Of a stretch of DNA of 64,000 nt, positions 17,180 to 27,800 are shown piece by piece. The DNA lies in assembly GCF_021603645.1 (NCBI RefSeq), contig NZ_BQHJ01000007.1:186001-250000 (forward strand). Reading direction: 5' to 3'. The DNA is from Pseudomonas pseudonitroreducens. GTDB taxonomy: Bacteria; Pseudomonadota; Gammaproteobacteria; Pseudomonadales; Pseudomonadaceae. The notes under the pieces were generated by a model that was given only the letters and a program-made list of their open reading frames with translations, did not search any database and was not told where the DNA came from. How positions within the stretch are numbered: the stretch's first letter is position 1; every line of letters starts with the position of its first letter. The position numbers and the translations under genes were made by a program.

Positions 17180-20100
17180 CTACCCCTTTGCCGCCTCGGT
17201 CAAAAGATCACCAACCGAGCGCGCAACCACATACCGGGCTGGGTTCTCGCCGCCCTCCAGCGCAGTGAAATGCGCCTTGCCGCATTCGATCTTGGCGCTT
17301 TCCTTGTCGCGCATATCGTCGGTGAACAGGCTGCTCTTGGTTTCCACCACAAAATACAGGTGCTGAGTGCCGTCTTCTTCCACCAACACGGCCCAGTCGG
17401 GGTTGTAGGTGCCCAGCGGCGTGGGCACTTTGAACCAGCCTGGCAACTTGGCGTAGAGCTTGATGGCGTCGTTCTTCTCCAGCCCATCGGCGAAATCCCG
17501 CTCAGTGGTCGAGTCGTACACCACGTGCTCGTAGATCGACTTCTGGGTATCCAGCAGCATGTTCTTGAGATAGCCGGTGAGCTCTTCCTTCTCGAACAGC
17601 TCCTGCGCATAGACATGCTGGTCACCCAGCTTCTGGTACTTGATGCCATCGACCAGGGCCAAGCGCTTGCAGCGGTTGATGGTTTCGGCAGTCAATTCGA
17701 TGAACTGCTGCGGATTGCGTTTGAAGTCGTTCAGGCGACCGCTTCCCGTCAGGATGCTGACGATGGTGCGCCGGGTGAGCTGGGTGCGATCCTGAAGGTC
17801 GGTCAGCAAATCCGGCAGCTCAATATCCGCCTCGTCCAGCACCACGGTCGCCGCGCCCGCTTTCTCCGTCGCGGCGACACCCGCCTTGCCGATAGAGATG
17901 TCGGCCTTGCGCCATTGCAGTCGTGCTTTGGCAATCACCGGGGCCTTCTGCAACGCTGCGATGCAATCCGTCACCAACTTGGCGTTATCGAACTGCACGC
18001 GGTACGTTGTTTGGTGCTTGATGCGGTCCCACAGTGCCTTGAACTCGTCACTCAGATAAACGGCCTTGCCATCCTTGCCCTTGCGCAGCGGCACTTGCCT
18101 GCGTTCATCGGCATTTTTGATATCGAGCCGGCCCGACACCTTGCGCAGCACTTCAGCAATCTGGGCCTTTTGCGCATCAAACTCGTCCGGCAGTTCCAAG
18201 GTGCCGTTCTTCAGCGCCGTTTTCAGTGAATCCTGCACCTTGCCTTTGGCATCTATATGGCCGGCGGCTTTCAGGTGCTCCCACAGTGCCTTTGATTGCT
18301 CGATGCCCAGCGGTGCGGCGTGCCCATCAGCGCCAGTCACGGCAATGGCGGCAAATTGGTGCTGCTCCACGATGCCAAAGCGGATGCCTGTGTCTTTCTC
18401 GATTTCCTTCTGCAGGTTTTCGGCAAACTGTTCGTAGTTTTCCGTGGCCACCACGGTCAGGGTGTTGACCTCAAAGCCGCGTACCCGCTCGCCATCCTGG
18501 TTGACGCACAGACGCAGGCCACGGCCAATGGTCTGGCGGCGCTCGCGCTCGGTCTGGATGTCGCGCAAGGTGCAAATCTGGAACACGTTGGGGTTGTCCC
18601 AGCCTTCCTTGAGGGCGGAGTGGGAGAAGATGAACTTCAGCGGCGTACCGAAGGACAGCAGCTTCTCCTTCTCCTTCATGATCAGGTTGTAGGCGCGTTC
18701 GGCATTCTCCCGGTTACCCGCATTGTTCTCGGCGGTGTCAGTCCAGCCGCCTTTCTTGTCGATGGAGAAATAACCGTTGTGCACTTCTTCGGCGGCGGAC
18801 TCCAGGTCGATCTCGGCAAACAAACTCTGGTAAGCCGGCAACTTGGCGGCACGGCGATATTCCTCCTCGAACATCTGCGCATACACACCCTTGACCGGCT
18901 GGCCGTCCGCATCGTACTGACGATATTTGTCCACCGCGTCGATGAAGAACAGGCTCAACACCTTGATGCCCAGCGGGCGCAGGTGCTTCTCCTTGTCCAG
19001 GTGTTCCTTGATCGTGCGGCGGATCATCTCGCGTTGCACGGCAAGCGCATCCACATCACCGTGGGCTTGGCCAGGTTGCAAAAACACCTCGCCACCGGGG
19101 TAGCGCAGCTCCATGAACGCTTCGCCCTTGGCCGTGTTGATCTCGCCGACGCGAAAATCGGCATAGATCGCGCGGCCATCGGCGCTCTGCTGGAGGTCGT
19201 CGCCGTCGCTGACCGTCACTTCAGCCCGCTGCACACCAGTGGCGGTCTGTTTATCTAGCTCGACCTTGGCGCTGATGCGGCCGCGCTTGTTTTCCACCTT
19301 CACCAGGCGCACAAAGGGCCTGTTGTGCGCGTCCTCTACCGTGGCCGACGCCACCTCGATCTGCTTGACCAGTTTGCGCTCGTAGGCATCGACGGCATCG
19401 AGGCGAAATACCATGTGGTGCTTGTCCACATGGGTAGCGGAGTAGCGCAGCGTGCAGAGCGGGTTCATGGCGTCCAGTGCTTCCTTGCCACGGCCTTCCA
19501 TGCCGCCGTCCACGCTTTGCGGCTCATCCACGATGATTATCGGCCGGGTTGCCTTGATCAGGTCGATGGGCTTCTCGCCGCCGGTTTTCTCGCTCTCTTT
19601 GTAGAGGTTGTTCACATCCTTCTTGTTGATGGCGCCCACCGTCACCACCATGATCTGGATGTTGGAGCTCGTGGCGAAATTGCGCACCGGCCCCGGCTTA
19701 CCGGAGTCGTATAGGAAGTAATCGAAGGGTACGCCCGCGTAGAGCCCCTTGAAGTGTTCCTCGGTGATCTGCAGGGTTTTATAAACACCCTCCTTGATCG
19801 CCACTGAAGGCACCACGATCACGAACTTGGTGAAGCCGTAGCGTTTGTTCAGCTCGAAAATCGAGCGCAGATACACATAGGTCTTGCCGGTGCCGGTCTC
19901 CATTTCCACAGTGAAGTCGCCCGAAGTCAGCGAACTGGAAGGCGGCAAGCCACCGCGCAACTGGATGTCAGCCAGATTCTTGAGCAGCTCGTCATCGAGC
20001 AGGGTCAAGCGGTTGCCAACGCCAAGGTCGGACTGCGCCACGCCCAGTGACATCTGCACGTCATCGGGCAATTTCATGGTCACCGTGAATTCGGTGCGGC

Positions 20101-20185
20101 AGACCTCCTGACCACGGAAAAGATCGCATACAGCCTCGATGGCCTGCATCTGGTAGTCGAGGTTGGGCTCGAAGTGCAGTTTCAT
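17180..20185 (-). CDS. res: Type III restriction enzyme Res subunit
   Basis: A 1001-aa SF2 translocase-nuclease. Walker A is METGTGKTY near residue 93, the DEAD-box motif is IVDEPQS, and later helicase motifs include HSALKEGWDNPNVF and TIGRGLRL. At the C-terminus, NPDWAVLVEEDGTQHLYFVVETKS near residue 930 is a textbook PD...ExK endonuclease. It cuts foreign DNA with an ATP-driven complex containing Mod, normally when two unmodified head-to-head sites are met. Length is typical for type III Res. The gene begins 11 nt after mod. Part of the WYL-controlled cassette. Confidence 0.95.
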   Translation of the reverse strand: MKLHFEPNLDYQMQAIEAVCDLFRGQEVCRTEFTVTMKLPDDVQMSLGVAQSDLGVGNRLTLLDDELLKNLADIQLRGGLPPSSSLTSGDFTVEMETGTGKTYVYLRSIFELNKRYGFTKFVIVVPSVAIKEGVYKTLQITEEHFKGLYAGVPFDYFLYDSGKPGPVRNFATSSNIQIMVVTVGAINKKDVNNLYKESEKTGGEKPIDLIKATRPIIIVDEPQSVDGGMEGRGKEALDAMNPLCTLRYSATHVDKHHMVFRLDAVDAYERKLVKQIEVASATVEDAHNRPFVRLVKVENKRGRISAKVELDKQTATGVQRAEVTVSDGDDLQQSADGRAIYADFRVGEINTAKGEAFMELRYPGGEVFLQPGQAHGDVDALAVQREMIRRTIKEHLDKEKHLRPLGIKVLSLFFIDAVDKYRQYDADGQPVKGVYAQMFEEEYRRAAKLPAYQSLFAEIDLESAAEEVHNGYFSIDKKGGWTDTAENNAGNRENAERAYNLIMKEKEKLLSFGTPLKFIFSHSALKEGWDNPNVFQICTLRDIQTERERRQTIGRGLRLCVNQDGERVRGFEVNTLTVVATENYEQFAENLQKEIEKDTGIRFGIVEQHQFAAIAVTGADGHAAPLGIEQSKALWEHLKAAGHIDAKGKVQDSLKTALKNGTLELPDEFDAQKAQIAEVLRKVSGRLDIKNADERRQVPLRKGKDGKAVYLSDEFKALWDRIKHQTTYRVQFDNAKLVTDCIAALQKAPVIAKARLQWRKADISIGKAGVAATEKAGAATVVLDEADIELPDLLTDLQDRTQLTRRTIVSILTGSGRLNDFKRNPQQFIELTAETINRCKRLALVDGIKYQKLGDQHVYAQELFEKEELTGYLKNMLLDTQKSIYEHVVYDSTTERDFADGLEKNDAIKLYAKLPGWFKVPTPLGTYNPDWAVLVEEDGTQHLYFVVETKSSLFTDDMRDKESAKIECGKAHFTALEGGENPARYVVARSVGDLLTEAAKG

Positions 20186-20196
20186 GGCAAGCCCCC

Positions 20197-22182
20197 TTAC
20201 AAGCTGCGCACGTTCTGGATGCCGTGTTGCTCCAGAATGGCTGCGAGATTGGTTTTGGCCACGTCATCGGCAAAGGCGCTGTCGCGGAACACGCAGGTGG
20301 TGTCACCGGCAGGGGCCAACGCCTTGTGCCAGCCGATGATGCCCTGGGCGAGCGGCTCTACCTGTTCGCGGGTGATGGTCTCAGCCAGGCACGCCAGCAG
20401 CACGCCGCCGCCAATGGCATGGACGTGAAGGCCTTCGATATTGCGCTGTTCGATGGGCACACACAGATCCAGCCCCAACTTGAGCAGCAGTTCGTAAAGC
20501 ACATCAGCCTCGCTGCGACCTTCGAGCAGATGATCCTGATGGTCGAATAGTGTGGCTTCCAGATCGTCTGGTTTGGGATTCCAGACGCGGATATTGGAGG
20601 TGTCGAGCTTGAAGACGCGGAAGCCGGTGTCGCCCTGCCAGCCAGAGCTTTCAGCCTTAATCTTGGTGCCTGCGCGGCGTAAGCGCTCTTTAGTGAGTTC
20701 TGCGATAGAACGAGGCTTGGTGATCTGGTCGCAGAATTCGGCTGCATTTTTCTGCCCCTTATCCTCCGGATCGAGATACTGGGGGAGTTGAACAAGAATA
20801 AATCTACGGTTTCCTTCATCTAAGAAATTCTGTGCCATTACTGCATGACCAGTTGTTCCAGTTCCAGCAAAGAAATCAAGAATGATGTCCTGAGGAGACG
20901 TACCAATTGTTACAAAGTCACGAATTAATGAGCGAGGTTTTGGAGGGCTATCGAACACATTGCTTCCCAGCAACGATGAAATTTCGGCCGTTCCATTACT
21001 ACTACTGTACTCAGGCTTGTAGAGAATCGATTTGGGCTTGCTGGTTGGGAGGTCGCCGAGAGTGGCTCGTTGTTTTTTGTAGATATTCTTTCCTGACCTA
21101 CCTTCAACAACAATCAAGTTAAAGTTTTCATCGTTTATTTTCTTTTTGCTCCACGTCCAAGAGAGCTCTTCGCCTGCCTCTGAAACTGGCCATAGAGTTA
21201 AATCTGAACCTGAGCGAGGCTCATCATCAAGCGTCGCGTAGACTTCACCCTTTTCGTCAATAAAGACTGGAAACCACCCGTTAGGACGGCGCTCCCTCGA
21301 TGCATCCTGCCCTGTCCGCCTTAAAGTGTCAGCGCGCTTGTAGAGGCCACGCTCATCTTCCAGCCAATCATCTAGCGATTCCTCTGACACTGGAAGTTGA
21401 AAAACCACACATTTTTCTTTATTCCGAGCATAAACAACTGTAAATTCATGAGTATCCGCGAAAGCGAAGGCATCGTTATTGCCTTTCAGATTCATGATAG
21501 TCGGCAGTAAGCCGATGAAGTTCTCTTGACCAAAAACTTCGTCCATAATTAGCCGCAAGTTAGTGGCTTCAGAAGAGTCAATGGAGATAATTATTAATCC
21601 ACTATCGAGAAGAAGATTTTTTGCCAGCTTAAGTCGTGGATACATCATATTCAGCCAGTCGGTATGAAACCGCCCGCTGGCCTCGGTATTGCTGCTAATT
21701 CTCTGCCCACCTTCTACCTGTCCGGTCAGTTCCAGATAGTTCTTGATGTTGTCCTGAAAATTGTCCGGGTACACAAAATCCTTGCCGGTGTTGTACGGCG
21801 GGTCGATATAAATCAGCTTAACCTTGCCGGCATAGCTCTTTTGCAGCAGCTTGAGCACTTCAAGGTTGTCGCCCTCGATCATCAGGTTCTGGGTGGTCTC
21901 CCAGTCCACGCTGTCTTCCGGGCAGGGGCGCAAGGTGCCGGTGCTGGGCGTCAGCGCCAGTTGCCGCGCGCGGCGTTTGCCGTGCCAGTTGAGGCCGTAC
22001 TTCTCATCGGCGTCGGTCACGCTGGCATCACCCACCAACGCCTTGAGCACGTCCACATTCACCGCCACGCCGTCCGCGCCTTCGGTAATCAATTCCGGGA
22101 ACAGGGCCTTGAGCTGTTCGATATTTGCCGCCACCAAGTCGGCGGACTGGGCTTCGGGGCTGGCTGCCGTGAGTTTTTCCAT
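20197..22182 (-). CDS. mod: Type III DNA methyltransferase Mod
   Basis: A beta-class adenine-N6 methyltransferase, 661 aa. Motif IV DPPYNTGKDF is near residue 126, and motif I FFAGTGTTGH near residue 437 binds AdoMet. It gives sequence recognition to the Mod/Res complex and protects host DNA. The start at 22182 has GGAG 6 nt upstream; an ATG at 22197 lacks a good site. The stretch of about 20750-21650, between the two motifs, is visibly AT-rich (22 of 60 G/C at 21061-21120) compared with flanking DNA. That is where the target-recognition domain lies, which suggests it was swapped in. The specificity cannot be read from sequence. Confidence 0.95.
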   Translation of the reverse strand: MEKLTAASPEAQSADLVAANIEQLKALFPELITEGADGVAVNVDVLKALVGDASVTDADEKYGLNWHGKRRARQLALTPSTGTLRPCPEDSVDWETTQNLMIEGDNLEVLKLLQKSYAGKVKLIYIDPPYNTGKDFVYPDNFQDNIKNYLELTGQVEGGQRISSNTEASGRFHTDWLNMMYPRLKLAKNLLLDSGLIIISIDSSEATNLRLIMDEVFGQENFIGLLPTIMNLKGNNDAFAFADTHEFTVVYARNKEKCVVFQLPVSEESLDDWLEDERGLYKRADTLRRTGQDASRERRPNGWFPVFIDEKGEVYATLDDEPRSGSDLTLWPVSEAGEELSWTWSKKKINDENFNLIVVEGRSGKNIYKKQRATLGDLPTSKPKSILYKPEYSSSNGTAEISSLLGSNVFDSPPKPRSLIRDFVTIGTSPQDIILDFFAGTGTTGHAVMAQNFLDEGNRRFILVQLPQYLDPEDKGQKNAAEFCDQITKPRSIAELTKERLRRAGTKIKAESSGWQGDTGFRVFKLDTSNIRVWNPKPDDLEATLFDHQDHLLEGRSEADVLYELLLKLGLDLCVPIEQRNIEGLHVHAIGGGVLLACLAETITREQVEPLAQGIIGWHKALAPAGDTTCVFRDSAFADDVAKTNLAAILEQHGIQNVRSL

Positions 22183-22208
22183 GGTCTTCTCCGTCATTCG
22201 TTCAATCT

Positions 22209-23018
22209 TCAAAGCTGTTGTTGTGCAGCGGCCAGTTCGGACTGGATGCGCTTGAGCGTCAGGTTCAGTTCCACCTGGCGCGCCAGTTGTTTTTCTTTGG
22301 CCGCCTCGGCCCGCAGGCGACTGATTTCGCCTTCCAGCCGCTGGCAATCGATCAATGCCTGTCGTCGCGCCGCGGTCTGTTCGGGTGTTGCAGCGGTTTG
22401 ATAGATTCCCGTCCTTCGCGCTGCGTGCAGGGCCTGCACGCATTCGACCCAGCCTTGATAGAGGGCATGTAGCGAAGCCTGGGGCTGACGCGCAAGCGCA
22501 AGCGACTGCATGAAACCCTGCTCAATGTGGGACGTCGCCTTCGCATCAGCTCCAGGTGAGCCATCGGCTGCTTGAAACAGCGAGGCCGACACCACGTCAC
22601 CGTCGAGCACGATCTTGCCCGCCTCGTTATGCGCCCAGCGCTTATGCGCCAGCGAGAGGGTCATTGTTGGCCCTTCAGCCCGCTTTTCACCCAGCAGTAA
22701 CAGCACCGGGTAAGGCACGGCCCGATGCACCAATTCGACCAGGCGTGAAAGACTGGTGGGCTTGATGGCACCGCGCAAGGTGACCGCCAGCACCGCGATT
22801 TCCAGGTACTCGCGTTGCGTATCGCGGTACTCGGGCACGCCGATGGTGTTGGGCTTGAGGGCGGCCAGCCACTGGATGTCTTCAATGGCATCGGTGATCA
22901 AGCGCTTGTCGGACGCCGTGGGCGCACCGTTCTCCAGCAACAGCTTTTTGGGCACGCGCTGGTCCACCCGTGCGCTATCCGGGAGATTCAGGGCACTGAC
23001 GACATCCGACCTGTTCAT
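22209..23018 (-). CDS. DUF4391-like protein of the type III cassette
   Basis: A 269-aa protein: an N-terminal mixed alpha/beta region (residues ~1-190) resembling DUF4391, and a C-terminal coiled coil (~205-269, rich in QLARQVELNLTLKRIQSEL). DUF4391 proteins commonly sit between an SNF2-type helicase and a type III mod gene, and their function is unknown to me. It starts as ATGA on the stop of the DUF262/HNH gene. It may be an assembly factor or a regulator of Mod/Res; this is inference. Confidence 0.7.
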   Translation of the reverse strand: MNRSDVVSALNLPDSARVDQRVPKKLLLENGAPTASDKRLITDAIEDIQWLAALKPNTIGVPEYRDTQREYLEIAVLAVTLRGAIKPTSLSRLVELVHRAVPYPVLLLLGEKRAEGPTMTLSLAHKRWAHNEAGKIVLDGDVVSASLFQAADGSPGADAKATSHIEQGFMQSLALARQPQASLHALYQGWVECVQALHAARRTGIYQTAATPEQTAARRQALIDCQRLEGEISRLRAEAAKEKQLARQVELNLTLKRIQSELAAAQQQL

Positions 23019-24802
23019 GACGAGAGTGTCGCCCCAAATGCCTTGACCGTTTCTTCGCTGTCGCGCCCGGCGATGGTTTTGCCCATGGCCTGTTCGATCA
23101 GCGTCAACAGTGCGGCGGCGCGTTGGCGGATAAACGCATCGAAGTCGTCAGAGCGCAGCGCGGTCACCGGGATCACGTGGGAGAGCAGAAACTCGTCCAG
23201 GCTATCGGGGGCCACCTGCTTGGCTTTCTGGATGCGGGCGAGGTACATGCTGGGCGCATCACCGCTGATGAAACGGTTGGTGCCAGCGGCCAGAGGGGCC
23301 TTGTTGACCACGCTGTTCCATTTCTCCTTGGGCAATTTCTGCTTTTCGCACCAGGCACGGGGGAACACATGGTGGATGTCGATGGCGTTGTTGAAGTAGG
23401 TGTTGAGGTCAATCGGCGTACCGCTGACGAAATCCCGGCCGCCATGTTTCATGAGCAAGGCGGCCAGCCCCTTGTAGGCGGCTGCGAGGCGGCTTTGCAG
23501 GGACAGCAGGCGCGTCGGCGCGAAGTTGGCGTCGCGCACCGTGCGCGGTTCGCTGCCGCTTTCGACCCAGGCGACCACATCCTGGATGTCCATGCCAAAA
23601 CGGGTTTCGTTGGCGCCACCGTACAGTTCACCCAGAACGCCGCTCCAGTACCAGCGCAGCAGCTTTTGTTTGACGCCATGTTGCGTGGTGCGGTCTGCCA
23701 AATGAGCGCAGATGGCCGACAACGGAATGAGTTGCGTGGCATAAGGCAGGCTTCGGTCGTCGAAGATTTTTTCCTCCGCCAGCAACTCGGCTGCCCGCTT
23801 GAAGCCTTTCTCCAAATCAGATTCCAGCGCCTTGAAGTCCGCCAGCGGCAGCTTCAGCACGTCGGCACGCTTGCAACTGACGGATGTGCCATGCGTTTTG
23901 TGTCGACGGTAGCTGGCCAACAGGGTCACTGCGGTGAGAAAGCTGGTGCCGTCCACCGCCGTGAGCACGTCGTGCTTGGCCGTCAGTCGCTCCTGCCGAG
24001 CTTCCCAGTCATCGCGCAGGTTGAATTCATCGGCCGCGAAGGTTGCCGTCATTAGCTCGAAGACGGTGAGCGTCACGCCACCGGTATTGACCTTCTCGAA
24101 GACCTGGCACACGGCTTCGCGCGGCGTGTCCTGGGTCAGTTCGATGGCAGGCACCTTGAACTGTTGGAAGCGCAGCCAGATTTCGTTACGAAACCGCTGC
24201 ATGAACTGCATGGCTTCCGCTGCGAACTGATGGTGCGCGCTGAAGCCGCTTTCCCAGGCCATAAAACCTTGAATATCGAAGAGTAATGCCACCGGGAAGA
24301 GCCGCTGGTCGTACTGCAAATCAGGTGTGCGGACATCCAGATCGACTTTACGGCCGAAATCCGACGTGACTTGCAGTGTCTCCGGCAGCGAGAGAACTGC
24401 GTCTTCCCGGTCTGCCGACTCATCCAGGCATTGGGTCATGTCAAGGAAGTACAGGCGGCGAATATTCGCGCCTTTCTCCGTGCGTGTCGGCACGGGCTGG
24501 CCGCTGCGCAGCGCCAGGTACATGGAGGTCAAGCGTTGCTGACCATCAAGTACGAGGGTTTTTGGAGCAGGCGCAGGCTGCAGGTTGACGCCGGCAAACA
24601 GGCGAGGTTTGAACGGCACACCGCCTGCTTCCAGAAACATCACTGCGCCAATCGGGTAGGACAGCGAGAGGCTCGCAATCAATGACCGAATATGGTTGTC
24701 ATCCCACACCCAACCGCGTTGGAAGTCAGGAAGCTGGATTTGCCCCGATGCAATTCCATCGAGGACATCTTTCAATGCGGGTTCGGCGGTGCGAAAGCTC
24801 AT
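23015..24802 (-). CDS. GmrSD-like DUF262/HNH (DUF1524) protein
   Basis: A 595-aa protein with a ParB/Srx-like DUF262 motor at the N-terminus (DFQRGWVWDD near residue 25; DGQQRLTS near residue 86) and, at the C-terminus, a His-rich HNH region (IDIHHVFPRAWC near residue 477, then NxxxxxAPLAAGTN). This is the layout of GmrSD-type, modified-cytosine-dependent restriction proteins. The ATG at 24802 has AAGGA about 9 nt upstream; a TTG at 24820 is less likely. It lies between the SNF2 helicase and DUF4391 genes, so the cassette combines modification-dependent and modification-sensitive restriction types. Substrate inferred. Confidence 0.88.
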   Translation of the reverse strand: MSFRTAEPALKDVLDGIASGQIQLPDFQRGWVWDDNHIRSLIASLSLSYPIGAVMFLEAGGVPFKPRLFAGVNLQPAPAPKTLVLDGQQRLTSMYLALRSGQPVPTRTEKGANIRRLYFLDMTQCLDESADREDAVLSLPETLQVTSDFGRKVDLDVRTPDLQYDQRLFPVALLFDIQGFMAWESGFSAHHQFAAEAMQFMQRFRNEIWLRFQQFKVPAIELTQDTPREAVCQVFEKVNTGGVTLTVFELMTATFAADEFNLRDDWEARQERLTAKHDVLTAVDGTSFLTAVTLLASYRRHKTHGTSVSCKRADVLKLPLADFKALESDLEKGFKRAAELLAEEKIFDDRSLPYATQLIPLSAICAHLADRTTQHGVKQKLLRWYWSGVLGELYGGANETRFGMDIQDVVAWVESGSEPRTVRDANFAPTRLLSLQSRLAAAYKGLAALLMKHGGRDFVSGTPIDLNTYFNNAIDIHHVFPRAWCEKQKLPKEKWNSVVNKAPLAAGTNRFISGDAPSMYLARIQKAKQVAPDSLDEFLLSHVIPVTALRSDDFDAFIRQRAAALLTLIEQAMGKTIAGRDSEETVKAFGATLSS

Positions 24803-24816
24803 GCGGGTCCTTGTAA

Positions 24817-27800
24817 TCAAATACTTTGTTCATCGGGCAGCACGACGAGAAATGCCACCACCTCAAAGTCGCCACTGCCGGCGAACTCGCCTTTCATGGC
24901 GTGTGTGCCGCCGGGCGTGAACAGGCTGGCCACGGCCCGTTCCTCTTGCTTGCCGGCGACGGATGCCACAGCCGCTGCGAGCAGCTTCTGGGCGTGGCGC
25001 ATGTCTTCGCCGCCTTTGCTTGCCTTGTCGAAGCGCGCACAGGCACTGTCATCCGGCCGTTCGCGCCCCAGCGCCAAGCGCTTGAGGCGATCCAGGATGC
25101 GCTTGGCCTGCGGGAACGGCAGCAACACGGTACCGTCATCGCCGACATGCACCAGGTAGTGCGGCGCGAGCGGGTAGTCGGACGATGTGGCGGTCTTTGT
25201 CGCCCCACCGCAGGCTTGCAGGCAGAAGATCACGCCGGGCGGAATGTCGACATCCAGCGTGGTGGTGACCGCATAAGCACCCAGCGGCTGGGTGTCCAGC
25301 TTGCCGGGGTGGCTTTTAAGGAACTGCGCCAGGTCGATGCGGAAGTCGGTCAGGGTGAGGTCGGTAATCGCCACGCCAGTGGACAGGTCTTCCATGTCGA
25401 TGACCGTGTCCTGCAATTTGAGCAGCTGCTTGCGCCGGTACTCCAGGTCGTTCATGGCGTTGCCGGACTGCTGCTCGATCAGGTTTTCTTCGCCCGTGGC
25501 CGAGACATCGAGCAGTACCATGCGACCGCTGACGCGCTGCTCCAGGTTGATGTATTCCTCCAGCTCCATGTTGGGCCAGAAGTTCACGAGCTGGATGCGC
25601 TGGTTGGGCGAGCCGATGCGGTCGATGCGCCCGAAGCGCTGGATGATGCGCACCGGGTTCCAGTGGATGTCGTAGTTGATCAGCCAGTCGCAGTCTTGCA
25701 GGTTCTGCCCTTCGGAGATGCAATCGGTGGCGATCAGCAAGTCGATCTCGCCTTCACCCGCCATGTCTTGCGGGCGCTCCTTGGCGCGCGGCGCGAAGGC
25801 CGAAAGCACATCGCCCATGCTTTTGCGCAGGCCCGGCAACGTGACCTGGATGCCGGCGCTACCGGTGACGACCGCCGCATGCATGCCCAGCGTATCCCTG
25901 GCCCATGGGGCAAGCTGGGCGTAGAGGTAGTGCGCCGTGTCCGAGAAGGCGGTGAACACGATGATCTTGCGGTTGGCTTTGCCATCGTGCGTGTTGATGG
26001 GCTCAAGGCATTTGCGGGCAATCATGTCGCGCAAGGCTGCCAGCTTGGCATCACGCGCGGCATCCACTTGGCGGGCTGCCGCCAGCAAGGTCGCCAGGCG
26101 GTTGCGGTCTTCCAGCAGATCCTGCTTCCAGCGAATCAGATCCACATCGCCCAGCAGCACCTTGACCTTGCGCCCGACCAACAAGGTCTCGAACGCCGGG
26201 TCGTCGATATCGACGTCGGCAATGTCGATTTCCTCCAGCGCCTCGGCATGGGATTCGATGCGCGCCAGCGTGTTCTCTACATCCTTGAGTTGGCGCTGCA
26301 CGGTCAGGGTGAAGGACGAAACGCAGCTTTCCATGCGTTTGAGCACGTTCACACGCAGCAGGTGGATCAGGCTTTCTTCGCGATCCGCCTGACGGAAGAA
26401 ACTTTCGCCGCCACGCACCTGGGTGCTGTACTTGGCGTCGTAGGCCGCCTGCTTGTGGGGCAGCACATAGCGCAGCGGCGCGTAGCTGGCGAGCGTGAGC
26501 CGACGGATTTCCTGATTGATGTCGCGGATGGCGCGGAATTCGCCCGCAAGGTCTACATCGGCCTTGATGTTGATGGGCGGGAGCCGGTCGGGGAAGCGGC
26601 CGGTCTCGCTGGTGCCGTAGTACTTCTCCACATGCCGCCTGGAGCGGGCAATGGTGAGATGATCCAACAAGGTGAAGTAGTCAAAACCCAGCATTTCCAC
26701 CAACTGGGTGGGTGTCTTTTCAGCGTCGTCCAGTGCCAGCCAGCGGTTGAACTGCGCCTGCGCCTTGCGGGTCGTGGCCTCGATGCTGGCGATGCCGTGC
26801 TCCATCAGGGCAGTGTCCTCCCCCTCTGTGACAAAGGCGATCTGGTTGCGCAGGTCGGCCAGGCGATTGTTGACCGGCGTGGCCGAAAGCATGAGCACGC
26901 GGGTCTTGACGCCTTCGCGGATGATGCGTCGCATCAGGCGGTCGTAGCGCGATTCCTTGCCCTTGTGCGTGGCCTTGTTGCGGAAGTTGTGTGACTCGTC
27001 GATCACCACCAGGTCGTAGTTGCCCCAGTTCACATGCGACAGTTCGATGTCACCAGATACCCCGCCATCGCGCGACAGGTCGGTGTGGTTGAGCACGTCG
27101 TAGTTGAACCGGTCAGCCGCCAGGACGTTGCGCTTGTCGTTGGCCTTGTAGAGCGTCCAGTTGTCGCGCAGGCGCTTGGGCGCCAGCACCAGCACGCGGT
27201 CGTTGCGCAGTTCGTGGTACTTGATGATGGCCAGGGCTTCGAAGGTTTTGCCCAGACCCACGCTGTCGGCGATGATGCAGCCACCAAAGCGGTTCAGCTT
27301 GTCGATGGCGCCCACCACACCGTCGCGCTGGAACTTGAAGAGCTTTTTCCACACCACGGTATTGCGGATGCCGGTGGCGGACTTGACAATACGCTCCTCG
27401 TCCATCTCGTCACCGCTGTCACGAAACAAGTGATGCAGCATCACGGTGTAGATGGTGAAGGGGTCACGGTGCTCGCCCAGGGCCTGCAGTGCTTCAAGCA
27501 CGGCTTCGCGCCCTTTGCTCTGACCCTCGGAGTCGGTTGCAGCAACACCTTGCAGGCCTGCCCACTGGTGATCGAACCATTGGGCGAGCTGCGCGGCTTC
27601 GTCGGCCGTTTCTGACGCCTGAATCAGGTTCAATGGGTTGCCTGGCGTCAGGCCAAGGCCTGACGTGCTGAAGGCAAACGAGCCCAGGACTACTTGTGCT
27701 GGAGCCCCTTCCGGACCGCGCATGACGGCAGCCCCCTGCGGCACCGATCTTGATGCCCGCCGAAGCTCCACTTTCTCACTGATCCATTTCGCGCACTGAT

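Noticed and set aside
24826-26994. Long plus-strand open frame (722 aa) opposite the SNF2 helicase gene
   Set aside because: It mirrors the helicase gene and reads as low-complexity Gln/His/Val-rich protein, with no domain or ribosome site; a GC-driven shadow.
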